DNA of 64,000 nucleotides, from contig NZ_CP085303.1 of assembly GCF_020700235.1 (NCBI RefSeq), positions 124,001 to 188,000 of the forward strand, written 5' to 3'. The translations under genes were made by a program, and so were the position numbers. The DNA comes from Haladaptatus pallidirubidus. GTDB lineage: Archaea; Halobacteriota; Halobacteria; Halobacteriales; Haladaptataceae. Shown here one piece after another: positions 28,187-37,383 of this stretch (position 1 is its first letter; each line of letters opens with the position of its first letter). The notes beneath the pieces are model-generated. The model saw only the letters and a program-made list of their open reading frames with translations, had not been told where the DNA came from and did not search any database.

Positions 28187-28738
28187 CTAATTTTGGCTTC
28201 GGTGATTAGGCGAGATTTTGCGCCAAAGCTGGAGCCCAGGCAATCCATCGTGGATCCAAAAGACAATCGCAACTACGACTAAGAGGAGTTGAAGCGCGAA
28301 AAACCCGGTGAACTCCATATTCGTGAAGTGGGCAGTGAAACTTGGGGCTGTTTCATACGACGGTGTAGAAAGAACTGGCCACAAAAGAAAATTCGCATAG
28401 GCAGTCTCGCCTTGAAATATTGGGAGGGCTGCGTCTGCGACCAGATGTGATAAATATCCAATTGTAAAGGCCAGCCAGATAGCGCGATGATTTGTTTTCC
28501 GAGAATAATAATAGAGGCATCCGAGTAGAAGAGCAGCAAAAAAGAGAGAATGAGTAAGTGATCGACCTGTAGGGAGAATTCCGAACGACCAAGCAAGTGG
28601 CTTGTCAATTATATCCGGAAATTGCGTACCAAGAGCAAGAACAAAAACGGATACTGCTGTAGGTCGATTCTGTGATTGGATTGAACAATAACCGGAATAG
28701 AGCAAGTAACCTGTTGCAAGATGTCCCCAGGGCCACAT
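28187..28738 (-). CDS. Membrane-bound metal-dependent hydrolase-like (DUF457/YdjM)
   Basis: About 183 residues from ATG 28738; a GTG at 28750 is in frame but homologues begin MWPWGHL. Motifs WPWGHLATGYLLYS, GTQFPDIIDKPLAW, RSLTHSLFF and GYLSHLVADA supply the spaced His/Asp residues of the family. Four to five membrane helices. YdjM-type proteins are annotated as inner-membrane hydrolases without a firmly known substrate. It is divergent from the small membrane protein and DUF4350 pair at 28831. Confidence 0.83.
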   Translation of the reverse strand: MWPWGHLATGYLLYSGYCSIQSQNRPTAVSVFVLALGTQFPDIIDKPLAWSFGILPTGRSLTHSLFFAALLLGCLYYYSRKTNHRAIWLAFTIGYLSHLVADAALPIFQGETAYANFLLWPVLSTPSYETAPSFTAHFTNMEFTGFFALQLLLVVVAIVFWIHDGLPGLQLWRKISPNHRSQN

Positions 28739-28830
28739 AGATACGTCCACGCAATCCGCTTTGTTAGCTTCTTCGCACTTCGTTTGAAAAATCGGTACTT
28801 TAGTAAGCCTACTTCCGTTAGTTCAATTAA

Positions 28831-29106
28831 ATGCCGACACAGCAGAGCCGCCAATTTATTCATTATCAGCTTTTGTGGATGTTGGGTGCAATCGTTATTC
28901 TTTCACTTTTGAAAGCGCTCACCCTTGAGCTATTCTTCGTTATTTCACTGATCGGTCTGCTCATCATGATAGAGCTGACTGCACCAATCTATGTTACACC
29001 GCAGTGGCGACATCGGCTTAAGTGGCTAATTGGTCTTGGCTTGTTGGTGTTTGTCTATATTGTCATTCAGCGAATATTGGCAATTCTTCCATCGGGGGTG
29101 GTCTAA
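28831..29106 (+). CDS. Small two- to three-helix membrane protein upstream of DUF4350
   Basis: 91 residues: helix 1 LLWMLGAIVILSLLKALTLE, helix 2 FFVISLIGLLIMIELTAPI, then helix 3 LIGLGLLVFVYIVIQRILA. No catalytic motif. The stop at 29104-29106 is followed directly by the GTG start of the DUF4350 gene at 29107, so the two are translated from one message. Probably a partner of DUF4350 in the MoxR/DUF58 module. Confidence 0.7.
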   Translation: MPTQQSRQFIHYQLLWMLGAIVILSLLKALTLELFFVISLIGLLIMIELTAPIYVTPQWRHRLKWLIGLGLLVFVYIVIQRILAILPSGVV

Positions 29107-30168
29107 GTGAAATCACCACGAGATTGGGACAAACCACAGGTAATACTTGCTGTATTCACTGGTATTGCGCTGGTTGCCTTAATCACAGCTGCAAGTACAT
29201 CAGCTGCATCGTTTGGTATTTATAATTCCGCTTGGGATGGAAGTTCAAAGCTCAGTGCTGAAGCAGAAGCCACAGGCTCAACAGTAACTGTTGCACGAAG
29301 TGTCGAAGAATATGACTCTGTTCCGCCAAAAGGAACAATCGCGTTTGTTCTATCACCAGATAAACCATATAATCCATCTGCACGCCAAAATCTCCAACAA
29401 TTCGTTCAAAATGGTGGAACACTTGTTATTGCGGAGGATTTTGGTTCGCATTCAAATGCACTTGTGCAGGCATTAGGCGTTAACGCACGGTTCGATGGGC
29501 ATCTCGTTCGTGATGACCGATATAACTATCAATCACCGGCACTACCCGTTGCTCACAATGTTAAAAATCACTCATACACAGAAAATGTCTCCGCGCTCAC
29601 GCTGAATCACGGAACAGCGATCCGAACACAGAATGGGAGTGCAATAGTACAATCATCGGGATACGCGTATCTGGATACAACACCGAACTCAAAGCTCGAT
29701 AATAATGAAACAATCACGAACCATTCAGTTGTCACAACGCACTCAGTCGGACAAGGACAAGTTGTCTTGGTGAGTGACCCCAGTATATTCATCAATTCTA
29801 TGCTTGAACGACCAGGAAACAAGGCCTTTGTTCAAAACCTCGTCAGTGAGCATGAGAACGTTCTTTTAGACACGTCACATACGTCACAGCTTCCACCTCT
29901 CATGGCAGCGGTACTGTTTATTCGTGATTCTGCAGCGGCACAGATTCTCCTTGGTGGCAGTGGAATCTTTGGACTTATTGTCTGGGGATTCCATGCAAAG
30001 AAAGTAAAATCACGCATACCAAACAGAGCCGATCCAGAATACCGACAATCACAGGAAATGAATGCTGAAGCGATGAGTTCATACCTTCAACAGAAGCATC
30101 CGGAGTGGGAACAAGATAGGACGGAACGAGTTGTCACATCACTCCAAGACCAGTATCGAAAAGAGTGA
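29107..30168 (+). CDS. DUF4350 domain protein
   Basis: 353 residues with GTG start. N-terminal helix (about 10-32), then an extracytoplasmic DUF4350 domain (about 40-255). This has GTIAFVLSPDKPYNPSARQN and NGGTLVIAEDFGSHSNALVQ, a glutamine-amidotransferase-like Rossmann arrangement, and GQVVLVSDPSIFINSML near the end. A second helix (about 277-297) and a charged cytoplasmic tail follow. DUF4350 proteins travel with MoxR, DUF58 and DUF4129, which are all within 11 kb here. The biochemical role is not established; the family suggests an outer-face binding domain in an envelope assembly complex. Confidence 0.85.
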   Translation: MKSPRDWDKPQVILAVFTGIALVALITAASTSAASFGIYNSAWDGSSKLSAEAEATGSTVTVARSVEEYDSVPPKGTIAFVLSPDKPYNPSARQNLQQFVQNGGTLVIAEDFGSHSNALVQALGVNARFDGHLVRDDRYNYQSPALPVAHNVKNHSYTENVSALTLNHGTAIRTQNGSAIVQSSGYAYLDTTPNSKLDNNETITNHSVVTTHSVGQGQVVLVSDPSIFINSMLERPGNKAFVQNLVSEHENVLLDTSHTSQLPPLMAAVLFIRDSAAAQILLGGSGIFGLIVWGFHAKKVKSRIPNRADPEYRQSQEMNAEAMSSYLQQKHPEWEQDRTERVVTSLQDQYRKE

Positions 30169-30232
30169 GCTAAATTCTGTATAGCAATGCAAATACCGTG
30201 GATTTATTTTGTTGCCCTCTATAAAATCGTCT

Positions 30233-30505
30233 ATGTCAAATGTTTTCATCCAGAATATTATTGGAATGGATGTATCAAGTACTAATGGTGTTGCAATTGG
30301 AACACTGAAAACCGTCACGATGAATATGAAAACCGGCAAGCTTTCAAATTTGATTGTGGAGCCAACTAAAGACTCAAAAATGCCGGGAGATATATCAGTA
30401 GATGAAAATGGTCAGTTCCAATTCTCAATCAGCAAAGTAAGGGCAGTTAATGACCATATAATAGTGGGGCCAGAAGATAATCCAGATACTGACCAAATAC
30501 TTTGA
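30233..30505 (+). CDS. PRC-barrel domain protein
   Basis: About 90 residues from ATG 30233 (an upstream in-frame ATG at 30209 gives a less usual start). The small beta-barrel shows the repeated strands IIGMDVSSTNGVAIGTLKTV and GKLSNLIVEPTK, then VRAVNDHIIVGPE, the PRC-barrel pattern. Such proteins bind RNA or act as adaptors in archaea (some associate with cell-division proteins). Located alone between the DUF4350 operon and the third giant permease. Confidence 0.7.
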   Translation: MSNVFIQNIIGMDVSSTNGVAIGTLKTVTMNMKTGKLSNLIVEPTKDSKMPGDISVDENGQFQFSISKVRAVNDHIIVGPEDNPDTDQIL

Positions 30506-30637
30506 GATTCAAGTCAACCATATTATTAGAAGGTTTCACGAAAGATAGATTTTAGGATCGATTGATATATTGGTTTGATATTCAGGTGGCTCATACCTTT
30601 GCCTACAACGGCAGTCAGATGATTCAGTAACAACTGA

Positions 30638-33600
30638 ATGGGATATCGATGGGCACTTTGTACACAGTGGTCACGCCGTGACCGCCTAACAATTGTCATT
30701 ATTGCGGTAGCAACGGCATTTCTTGTCGGAACAACACTGCTCTTAGTCGCTGCTAGTACCCAGACAACAGCTCTTTCGTCAGGATACGACCATTCGATGG
30801 ATGCAACACACTATAATTCATATACAGATGCAGCAACATCGGCTTCGGCTGATGAGATTCTGCTTCCAGTTGCAGCCGTTACTCAGAATGGGTCAACTCG
30901 GTATGTGATTGGAGTCCCAAGCGATACACCAGTCATCCTCGAAAATCTCTCGGTTTCATGGCAGACAGCACAGATTCCTCCGCCACCATCGAACGCCACG
31001 CTGAAGGGGCCAGTATCTATGCAAACAAAGCAAAAGTTCGTCGGAGAGCAAACAACTCGAACACTCTTGGTATCACCATATGATTCGAGTGACTCTATTT
31101 TCCCACAAACATGGTACATCAGTAAGCCATCCACGGTTCGCTCATTAGGTGTGACTGGTGGGTTCGTTATCGACAAATCATCAGCTGGTACCGAGAGTTC
31201 TCATCTGGCTCCGAAAACTGGTACGATCAGCCCTTCAATATCCAAATATTTCGTTGGTGGAATGGAAGAAGTGCTTCGTCTCCTCGGGTTGGCTACCATT
31301 GGTGGAAGTGTACTCATCCTTGTCGTAGTTTATAATGTCACTCGAATGAGCGTCCGCGATCGGTTGCAGGCTATTGAAGTGATCCGTTCAACCGGGGGAA
31401 ATCCGCGGCACTTACATCTCATATTTGGGTGCCGAGCAGGGTTGCTCACAGCAACGGGGATTATGCTTGGCTACGCGCTTGGTGTTCTTCTTACGAGGGG
31501 AGTCATCAACATCGCGATCGTTGCCGGACTTCCCATTTCACTCGATCCAACGGTCAGCACAGAAGTACTTAAGATCATTTTGCCCTGTTTTGTCGTTCTG
31601 TTGTTTGTTGGGATCGCTGCTGGTGTTCTTGCCGTCCGACCAGCGACGCTCACGCCCCCTGCTCGGCTCCGCCAGAAATTTAGCGTAATGTCGGGGAAAA
31701 GTGAAACAGATGATTCAGACTCAAAAATCTTGGAATTGGCAAACCCAACCATTCTCAAATGGCGAGCTTTCTTCCCTGCAACCACAGTACTCACCATTTT
31801 CATCCTTATCATTGTTCTTGTAGGGTCCCTTGCTGGAACCCTCGCACCGCTTGCAACCACGGCAAGTGGAACAGTGACTGAACCGGGTGCGGAGTATCCA
31901 ATGGAAAGCAGAATCGATGCTGGATACGCAAACCTTCTTCGAAGCCAGGGTGTGGCAGCAAGCCCAGAGATCATTATTGCACAAGTTCGCAATGGCCAAC
32001 CATATCTCGCTCGTGGAGCAAACTATAGTTCGTTTGCAACAGTATCGAATGCAACGCTAACTAGTGGACGAACGCCAAATACAAAGCACGAAGCTGTCAT
32101 CGGCCGTGATCTCGCTCAAACATTAGATGTCAATCTCGGCGAGCAAATCACGCTCGGAGGGACAACGTCACCAGCATTCACACAGGTGACCGTCGTTGGG
32201 ATGTTCACGGCTACAGGAATACAAGATGACCAACTTATCGTTCCGCTGGCGACGGCACATGATCTTTCGACAAAACCAGGAATTGTCCATTTCATTCGGA
32301 CAGACGGGACGAGCCCCTTGCTGACGGATTCAGCACAATCAAAGCCACCTAAAAGCATTATTGATGGCGTTTCCGCGCCGTCCTCTATAGTTGCTGGACA
32401 ACCCCTTTCAGTCCGAGTATCAGTTCGGAATTTTGGACAGGCGAAACAAACACGTCAAGTGACAGCATCGGTCGGAAACACATCCCGATCACATTCTGTG
32501 AGGCTTGCTCCAGGCGAGCAACGTGATGTAACAATTAACATGACGATAGATGAGCTTGGAAATCATACCCTCCGCGTTGGTACCTATTCGCAATCTGTGA
32601 CAGTCTATCGTCATGCACCACTTACTGTCCAGCCGCTGCCCGCAACTGCTCTACCAAACGCAAAGATGGCGATACCAGTTCGGACAGCAGATGGCAAAAA
32701 CGTATCTGCTGCTACAGTTCAGGTGAGCAACTACACCACTCAGACAAATAAAAATGGAATTGCAATGATTCGCTTGCCCAATCAAGAGGGAGTGTACAAT
32801 CTCACTGTTCAAAAAGGAAATCGTAAGAATATCTCTCAAATTCGCGTTACTGCCGATGCAGTTCGGCAACCGATTGCAACGGTCGATGTCTCTCCAAAAA
32901 CCGCAAGCGTATTCACCCAACCAACTGCGTCAGTGACTATATTTAATCCATGGGATCGAACGGTGACACGAGAGATTGCATTCGTAACGCCAGCAAAAAC
33001 AATAACACGGAGAGTCACGCTCAAACCATTCGGGATGGCAAAGCTATCAGCTGAACTCGGTGATTCGACAGAGAAAACATTGCCAGGAAAGTATTCGGTT
33101 CAAGTTATCTCGGGTAGTCAACAGCTGGCAGCGGATACGTATACTGTGCATGGTGATGATCGACTGTTTTCCACACTCGCACAAGATACAGAATATACTA
33201 GCGGATCAGGCCTTGAGCAAGCCATTCAGGGAGTATTCGGCAATTTCAATCTCTTATTGCTCGCGATGAGTGTGTTGGCAGGAATGACAGCTATTGGCGG
33301 CACAACAGCAACATTTGCACAGGCAGTGCATGCTCGTCGTCGCGCATTAGGTGTGTATCGGGCAACTGGGGCGACACGATGGCAAGTCCTTCGACCCCTT
33401 ATTGTCGACGTCTTTCGAATTTCAATTCCTGCCATTAGTATTGCGCTGGTCGTGGTACTCACAATTGTCCGCTTACTCTCTTATTTCGAATTGTTCACAA
33501 TCTTTGGATTTCGCCTTTCAACACAAATACCATTTTCAACCCTCTTTCTTGCTGTTGGAGGTGCGCTCGTTCTCATGTGTCTTAGTGCAATCATCGCTGC

Positions 33601-33721
33601 AGTCCCGTATCTTCTTGCTCAGCCCGCAACAGTGCAAAAGGGGATTGGTTCACAGACAATTGATACCGCTGGCAACGAAACAAACAGCAGCCAAGATGCG
33701 AAGGTACAGTTCAATGATTGA
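30638..33721 (+). CDS. Giant FtsX-family permease with internal CARDB/Ig-like domains (paralogue 3)
   Basis: 1027 residues. Layout equals the paralogues at 9069 and 13394: N-terminal helix after QWSRRDRLTIVIIAVATAFL; FtsX core with VYNVTRMSVRDRLQAIEVIR; a helix near 390; a domain with VTVVGMFTATGIQDDQLIVP; CARDB/Ig-like domains (about 565-850); and a C-terminal three-helix FtsX block with HARRRALGVYRATGATRWQV. Closest by eye to paralogue 2. It is followed, about 40 bp later, by an ABC ATPase of the MacB/LolD class, so this copy has a clear energy partner. Probably a membrane exporter or envelope-remodelling machine; the substrate is unknown. Confidence 0.88.
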   Translation: MGYRWALCTQWSRRDRLTIVIIAVATAFLVGTTLLLVAASTQTTALSSGYDHSMDATHYNSYTDAATSASADEILLPVAAVTQNGSTRYVIGVPSDTPVILENLSVSWQTAQIPPPPSNATLKGPVSMQTKQKFVGEQTTRTLLVSPYDSSDSIFPQTWYISKPSTVRSLGVTGGFVIDKSSAGTESSHLAPKTGTISPSISKYFVGGMEEVLRLLGLATIGGSVLILVVVYNVTRMSVRDRLQAIEVIRSTGGNPRHLHLIFGCRAGLLTATGIMLGYALGVLLTRGVINIAIVAGLPISLDPTVSTEVLKIILPCFVVLLFVGIAAGVLAVRPATLTPPARLRQKFSVMSGKSETDDSDSKILELANPTILKWRAFFPATTVLTIFILIIVLVGSLAGTLAPLATTASGTVTEPGAEYPMESRIDAGYANLLRSQGVAASPEIIIAQVRNGQPYLARGANYSSFATVSNATLTSGRTPNTKHEAVIGRDLAQTLDVNLGEQITLGGTTSPAFTQVTVVGMFTATGIQDDQLIVPLATAHDLSTKPGIVHFIRTDGTSPLLTDSAQSKPPKSIIDGVSAPSSIVAGQPLSVRVSVRNFGQAKQTRQVTASVGNTSRSHSVRLAPGEQRDVTINMTIDELGNHTLRVGTYSQSVTVYRHAPLTVQPLPATALPNAKMAIPVRTADGKNVSAATVQVSNYTTQTNKNGIAMIRLPNQEGVYNLTVQKGNRKNISQIRVTADAVRQPIATVDVSPKTASVFTQPTASVTIFNPWDRTVTREIAFVTPAKTITRRVTLKPFGMAKLSAELGDSTEKTLPGKYSVQVISGSQQLAADTYTVHGDDRLFSTLAQDTEYTSGSGLEQAIQGVFGNFNLLLLAMSVLAGMTAIGGTTATFAQAVHARRRALGVYRATGATRWQVLRPLIVDVFRISIPAISIALVVVLTIVRLLSYFELFTIFGFRLSTQIPFSTLFLAVGGALVLMCLSAIIAAVPYLLAQPATVQKGIGSQTIDTAGNETNSSQDAKVQFND

Positions 33722-33747
33722 TTCCTCCAAATGCGGAGACAACTAGG

Positions 33748-33752
33748 GAGGA
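33748..33752 (+). promoter_or_regulatory. Shine-Dalgarno deciding the ATPase start
   Basis: GGAGG lies 8 bp before ATG 33761. The earlier in-frame ATG at 33731 has no such site, so 33761 is preferred for the ABC ATPase. Confidence 0.6.
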
Positions 33753-33760
33753 AACTTAGT

Positions 33761-34480
33761 ATGATTCAGCACGAATTCCCAGCAATGACAGAGAACGTAT
33801 TGGAAGCAGAATCAATCCGCGTCGTCCGAGATGGGAAAGAGATCATTTCTGATGCCTCGCTTTCAATCCCAGAAGATACACAACTTCTCGTTCAAGGACC
33901 AAGTGGTGCTGGCAAGACTACGCTTTTTAACATTCTTGGACTTCTCGACGTTCCAACAAGTGGGACTGTACGAATCGTCGGTGAAGATACAGCGTCATTT
34001 TCGGAGCGAAAGCGAGCACGGCTTCGTCGAGAAACGATTGGATTCATTTTCCAAGACTTCCAACTCATTGATGACCTAACTGGCTGGGAGAATGCGGCAC
34101 TTCCACAAGATCATGCCGGAGAGCGAGACGAGGAATGGCTTCAAACCTTGTTTACGGAACTTGAAATTGCTGATCGCGCTGATCAGTACCCAGCAACACT
34201 CAGCGGTGGTGAAAAACAACGTGTTGCAATTGCTCGGGCGCTAGCGAATCGACCGGATATTGTACTAGCTGATGAACCGACCGGACAACTTGACCCGACT
34301 ACAACTACACAAGTGCTGGATCTCCTGTTCCGATTACAGGATACTACAGATACCTCACTAGTAGTCATTAGCCACGATATGCAACTCCAACCACGATTTG
34401 ACACTATTGTTCGACTTGAAGATGGAACGATTCACAATCATGAACCGAGAACAGAAGATAAACCAAGTATCGATACATAG
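33761..34480 (+). CDS. ABC transporter ATPase (MacB/LolD class)
   Basis: About 239 residues. Walker A GPSGAGKTT, Q-loop IGFIFQDFQLIDDLT, signature LSGGEKQR, Walker B IVLADEPTGQLDPTTTT and switch VISHDM are all intact. FQDFQL and TGQLDP place it in the MacB/LolD/FtsE group that drives FtsX-type permeases. It directly follows permease paralogue 3. It is the only such ATPase in the window, so it may also serve permeases 1 and 2 (inference). Start taken at ATG 33761 because of the GGAGG 8 bp before it; a second ATG at 33785 is also possible. Confidence 0.93.
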   Translation: MIQHEFPAMTENVLEAESIRVVRDGKEIISDASLSIPEDTQLLVQGPSGAGKTTLFNILGLLDVPTSGTVRIVGEDTASFSERKRARLRRETIGFIFQDFQLIDDLTGWENAALPQDHAGERDEEWLQTLFTELEIADRADQYPATLSGGEKQRVAIARALANRPDIVLADEPTGQLDPTTTTQVLDLLFRLQDTTDTSLVVISHDMQLQPRFDTIVRLEDGTIHNHEPRTEDKPSIDT

Positions 34481-34515
34481 AATTGCTGGAGAAAATGTAT
34501 AAATATAGTCGATTT

Positions 34516-34671
34516 TTAACCAGACAACATGGAAATAGCAGCTAATATGAGGAATATAATAGCAAGTAGACGCGCAGTTTCCGGTGGCAGCTCATCGATG
34601 CCGTACACACCAATACTATAGGCAAGAATCGCGAGAATGACAAACAGAATTGCTAATTCAAAGATAGCCAT
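34516..34671 (-). CDS. DUF1328-like small membrane protein
   Basis: 51 residues, two helices: LAILFVILAILAYSIGVYGI and LLAIIFLILAAISMLSG, separated by DELPPETAR. The pattern of a short helix pair joined by a Gly-containing turn and an ETA/K step matches DUF1328 (YtjA) small membrane proteins found in haloarchaea. It is encoded convergent to the ABC ATPase gene and downstream of nothing else. Role unknown. Confidence 0.65.
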   Translation of the reverse strand: MAIFELAILFVILAILAYSIGVYGIDELPPETARLLAIIFLILAAISMLSG

Positions 34672-34923
34672 CTTACCTTCTCCATATGAGGATTATCTCA
34701 GTAGTCAATTTTACTGTCGTTCGTGCTGCTTTCGGCGCCATTATGGGTCTCAGTTATAAGAACGGGCCCAATGAACTTTATTATTCATTTTGAAAAATGA
34801 TAAAATCCGTAAAACCATCATGAATAGAAGAATGTAATTAGATATCCAATATATACATATCGAAATAGCAAGAGATATCGCTGAATTCGACGAGCACAGA
34901 CAGCACAAAAAGTACTAGTAAAT

Positions 34924-36117
34924 TCAACTAGTGAGAACCTTCTTAACCACTTCTGGGTCTTCAAGAAGTCGGTGTTCAGTATAGCTACCTTCTGCACTTC
35001 CTCCACTCTGTCGAGCTTGTTCAATAACATCCAAAAACGCTTGTTCACGAAGGAGGTCACGAACACGTCGAGTTGAGAGTGGATCACTATCCATTTGTCG
35101 ACAGACTTGTTCATAGACTTCATAAACTCGGCTCGTTCGAAACGCATCTACGCCTGGATTTTCGAGCGAAAGGATAGCAAGTGCTTGGAGCGCGTATTTC
35201 GAGTGCGGCGTTGCGCCACGAATTAGCTCTCGAAAACGGTCATTTTCGGCTCGTTCACGCGCCTTTTTGACGTACTCTTCTCGAACTGTATCAGCGCTTT
35301 CCGTTTGGGCGAGTTCTCCCGCATACCGAAGAATGTCGATTGCTTTGCGTGCGTCCCCATGTTCTTGAGCAGCCTGTGCAGCTGCAAGTGGGATCGTTCC
35401 TGGTTCGAGAACACCTTGTTTAAATGCATCACTTCGGGCTTCCATAATAGCACGTAGCTGATTTGCGTCATATGGTGGAAAGACAAACTCGCGCTCGCAA
35501 AGACTCGATTTGACGCGTTCGTCCATTCGATCTTTATATTTGATTTTGTTGCTAATGCCAATAACGCCCAGTTTACAACGCTCGAGTTTTCCTGCCTCGC
35601 CCGCACGTGAAAGCTGCATTAGAATATCGTCATTTTCGAGTTTGTCGATTTCGTCAAGGATGATGATGACTACATCGTACAACTCATCAAGAATTCGCCA
35701 GAGACGTTTGTAGTATGTCGACGTCGAAATCCCCTTATCTGGAATAGAAACTTTAGTTCCCGAGCAATTGATTGCACTCGCGATTGTTTGGACAGCCTGC
35801 GTTTCGGTACTGTCCTGTGCACAATCTACATAGGCAACACCGACGACAACCCCTTCTTCGTCTGCTTCATCAACGAGTCGGCGAGAAACGTGTTTTGCAC
35901 AGAGTGATTTTCCAGTTCCCGTCTTTCCATACAACAGGACGTTACTCGGTGATTGGTTGAACAGTGCAGGATTGAGTGCGTTCGCGAGTGCGGAAATTTC
36001 GTCATCGCGTCCGACAATGCGCCCGTGGTCGGGAAGATGGTTAATTTCGAGGAGTTCCTTTTTCTCGAAAATAGGATCTTCTCGAGAAAAGAGTTCATTC
36101 GAATTGACGTCGCTCAT
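34924..36117 (-). CDS. orc1: Orc1/Cdc6 origin recognition and helicase-loading ATPase
   Basis: 397 residues from ATG 36117. AAA+ core: Walker A YGKTGTGKSLC (about 65-75), Walker B VIIILDEIDKL (about 150-160), sensor-1 LGVIGISNKIKY and sensor-2 HGDARKAIDILRYAGELAQ. A C-terminal winged helix (about 310-397) follows. The product binds origin recognition boxes and loads MCM. The frame is open to a GTG at 36126, but that would run through an origin box at 36121-36139; ATG 36117 places the box just outside the gene. The box next to the start suggests self-regulation. The gene faces away from the origin DNA at 36118-37410. Confidence 0.93.
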   Translation of the reverse strand: MSDVNSNELFSREDPIFEKKELLEINHLPDHGRIVGRDDEISALANALNPALFNQSPSNVLLYGKTGTGKSLCAKHVSRRLVDEADEEGVVVGVAYVDCAQDSTETQAVQTIASAINCSGTKVSIPDKGISTSTYYKRLWRILDELYDVVIIILDEIDKLENDDILMQLSRAGEAGKLERCKLGVIGISNKIKYKDRMDERVKSSLCEREFVFPPYDANQLRAIMEARSDAFKQGVLEPGTIPLAAAQAAQEHGDARKAIDILRYAGELAQTESADTVREEYVKKARERAENDRFRELIRGATPHSKYALQALAILSLENPGVDAFRTSRVYEVYEQVCRQMDSDPLSTRRVRDLLREQAFLDVIEQARQSGGSAEGSYTEHRLLEDPEVVKKVLTS

Positions 36118-36120
36118 AGA

Positions 36121-36139
36121 CACCACGTTTCCAGTGAAA
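36121..36139 (+). promoter_or_regulatory. ORB 1, next to the orc1 start
   Basis: CACCACGTTTCCAGTGAAA, ending 22 bp upstream of the orc1 ATG. Likely both origin box and operator for orc1. Confidence 0.82.
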
Positions 36140-36230
36140 TCTCTTTACTGTTCCGGGAAATACTAGATACCGAATAAACACTTTTCATATGAACGGAGGA
36201 ACACGAAACTCAACGAAACGTGGCGAGACA

Positions 36231-36252
36231 CACACCACGTTTCCAGTGAAAT
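36231..36252 (+). promoter_or_regulatory. ORB 2
   Basis: CACACCACGTTTCCAGTGAA, followed by AT. Same orientation as ORB 1, with an identical core. Confidence 0.82.
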
Positions 36253-36429
36253 AGTGGAAAAAGGTGAACGAGGTTGTGAGAACACGGTTAATTTTGCCGA
36301 GGTTTTCTGTTACCAACTAGTCACATAAGTCAACCCTACCGTATGTTATTTATAGTACCGGTCCGTAAAAGTCCATTAACTTAGTCATAAACAATATACT
36401 AGTGACGTAGTCACGAAGACTCGTGTACG

Positions 36430-36615
36430 TTGCACACGAACTAATGGGCCGGTGGTACTCTCCACGGGGGAGAGGAAATTGCCTTCGGGGTAGCGTTGGA
36501 CGGCCCGACACCCCACGAAGGAATCCCACCGTTCACGGTGGGGAGGATGTCAATGGAACGTCTGATCTTCGACGGTGCATGACGCTACAACATCACCGTT
36601 CGTGGTGGGGATACA
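36430..36615 (+). mobile_element. IS1341-type right-end relic inside the origin
   Basis: About 100 bp align with 50975-51077: both have a hairpin GGTACTC...CC(A/C)(C)(G/C) stretch, TTGCCTTCGGGG, CCCCACGAAGGAATCC, a stem (CCACCGTTCACGGTGG here) and GGGGAGGATGTCAAT. GC-rich against AT-rich origin DNA. A second similar stem (CACCGTTCGTGGTGG) follows near 36593-36607. Confidence 0.68.
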
Positions 36616-36935
36616 GCATCGTCTCCGGTTATTTTCATCATTCGTTGAAATTCGTATTCTTACAGCCTGGTTTAGTGAATGTACGCAGAAAATTTGTAGT
36701 TAATTCAGTAGTTATTTGATCAAAATATTATACAATTGCAATATTCCGTGAAATGAATAGGTGGCTCAATGTCCCATGCTAGTACCACAAACGGCTTTGT
36801 GACACCCATAGTGAATAACAGTATATAATCCATATATTCCAATTATCAAATATAATGGGGTACCAGAAGAGTTTTGAGAAATCCTGCTCTTTAAAGCAAG
36901 AAAAATATTGCTATAACCTACCCGTTGATATCAGA

Positions 36936-36956
36936 GACCTCATTTCCAGTGAAATC
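36936..36956 (+). promoter_or_regulatory. ORB 3
   Basis: GACCTCATTTCCAGTGAAAT: the core is kept but the arm reads CATT where the others read CGTT, so it may bind less tightly. Confidence 0.72.
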
Positions 36957-36995
36957 CGAAGGTATAGGTCCCATAGTCTATGATTCTTCCCTCTT

Positions 36996-37019
36996 GGGAC
37001 ACCTCGTTTCCACTGAAAT
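36996..37019 (+). promoter_or_regulatory. ORB 4
   Basis: GACACCTCGTTTCCACTGAA, the last of the four in this orientation. The AT-rich stretch 37020-37140 follows. Confidence 0.8.
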
Positions 37020-37176
37020 ATGTAGCCGTTTTATACTTCACATCCATTAACTCTGCAATTCGTTATTGGTGTGTGAGATTGTGCACTTATATTTACAATA
37101 CATTAATCCAATTGAGTCGTTTTAATAAGCGGGCGAGCTTGATTTGGATCTACAAAGCACCAGGTAGCAGTCGTAT

Positions 37177-37196
37177 TTTCACTGGAAACGAGGTGT
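37177..37196 (-). promoter_or_regulatory. ORB 5, inverted
   Basis: TTTCACTGGAAACGAGGTGT on the plus strand, that is, inverted relative to ORBs 1-4. The best consensus-like match here. Confidence 0.83.
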
Positions 37197-37383
37197 GCTC
37201 ACTATTTAATTTCTAATGGAATAGGTGGTAAAAATCTACTTTATGGCTATTTTGGTTATTGAAGATCTATGAAAGCTATCGGGATTCATTGAGGTAATCA
37301 TAACGAGATCTTTGATGCACGTTGCTTATATTTTCTTCTATAACCCCCGTTTCATCTGCAACCTTCCCCACGCGTATTCCCTG

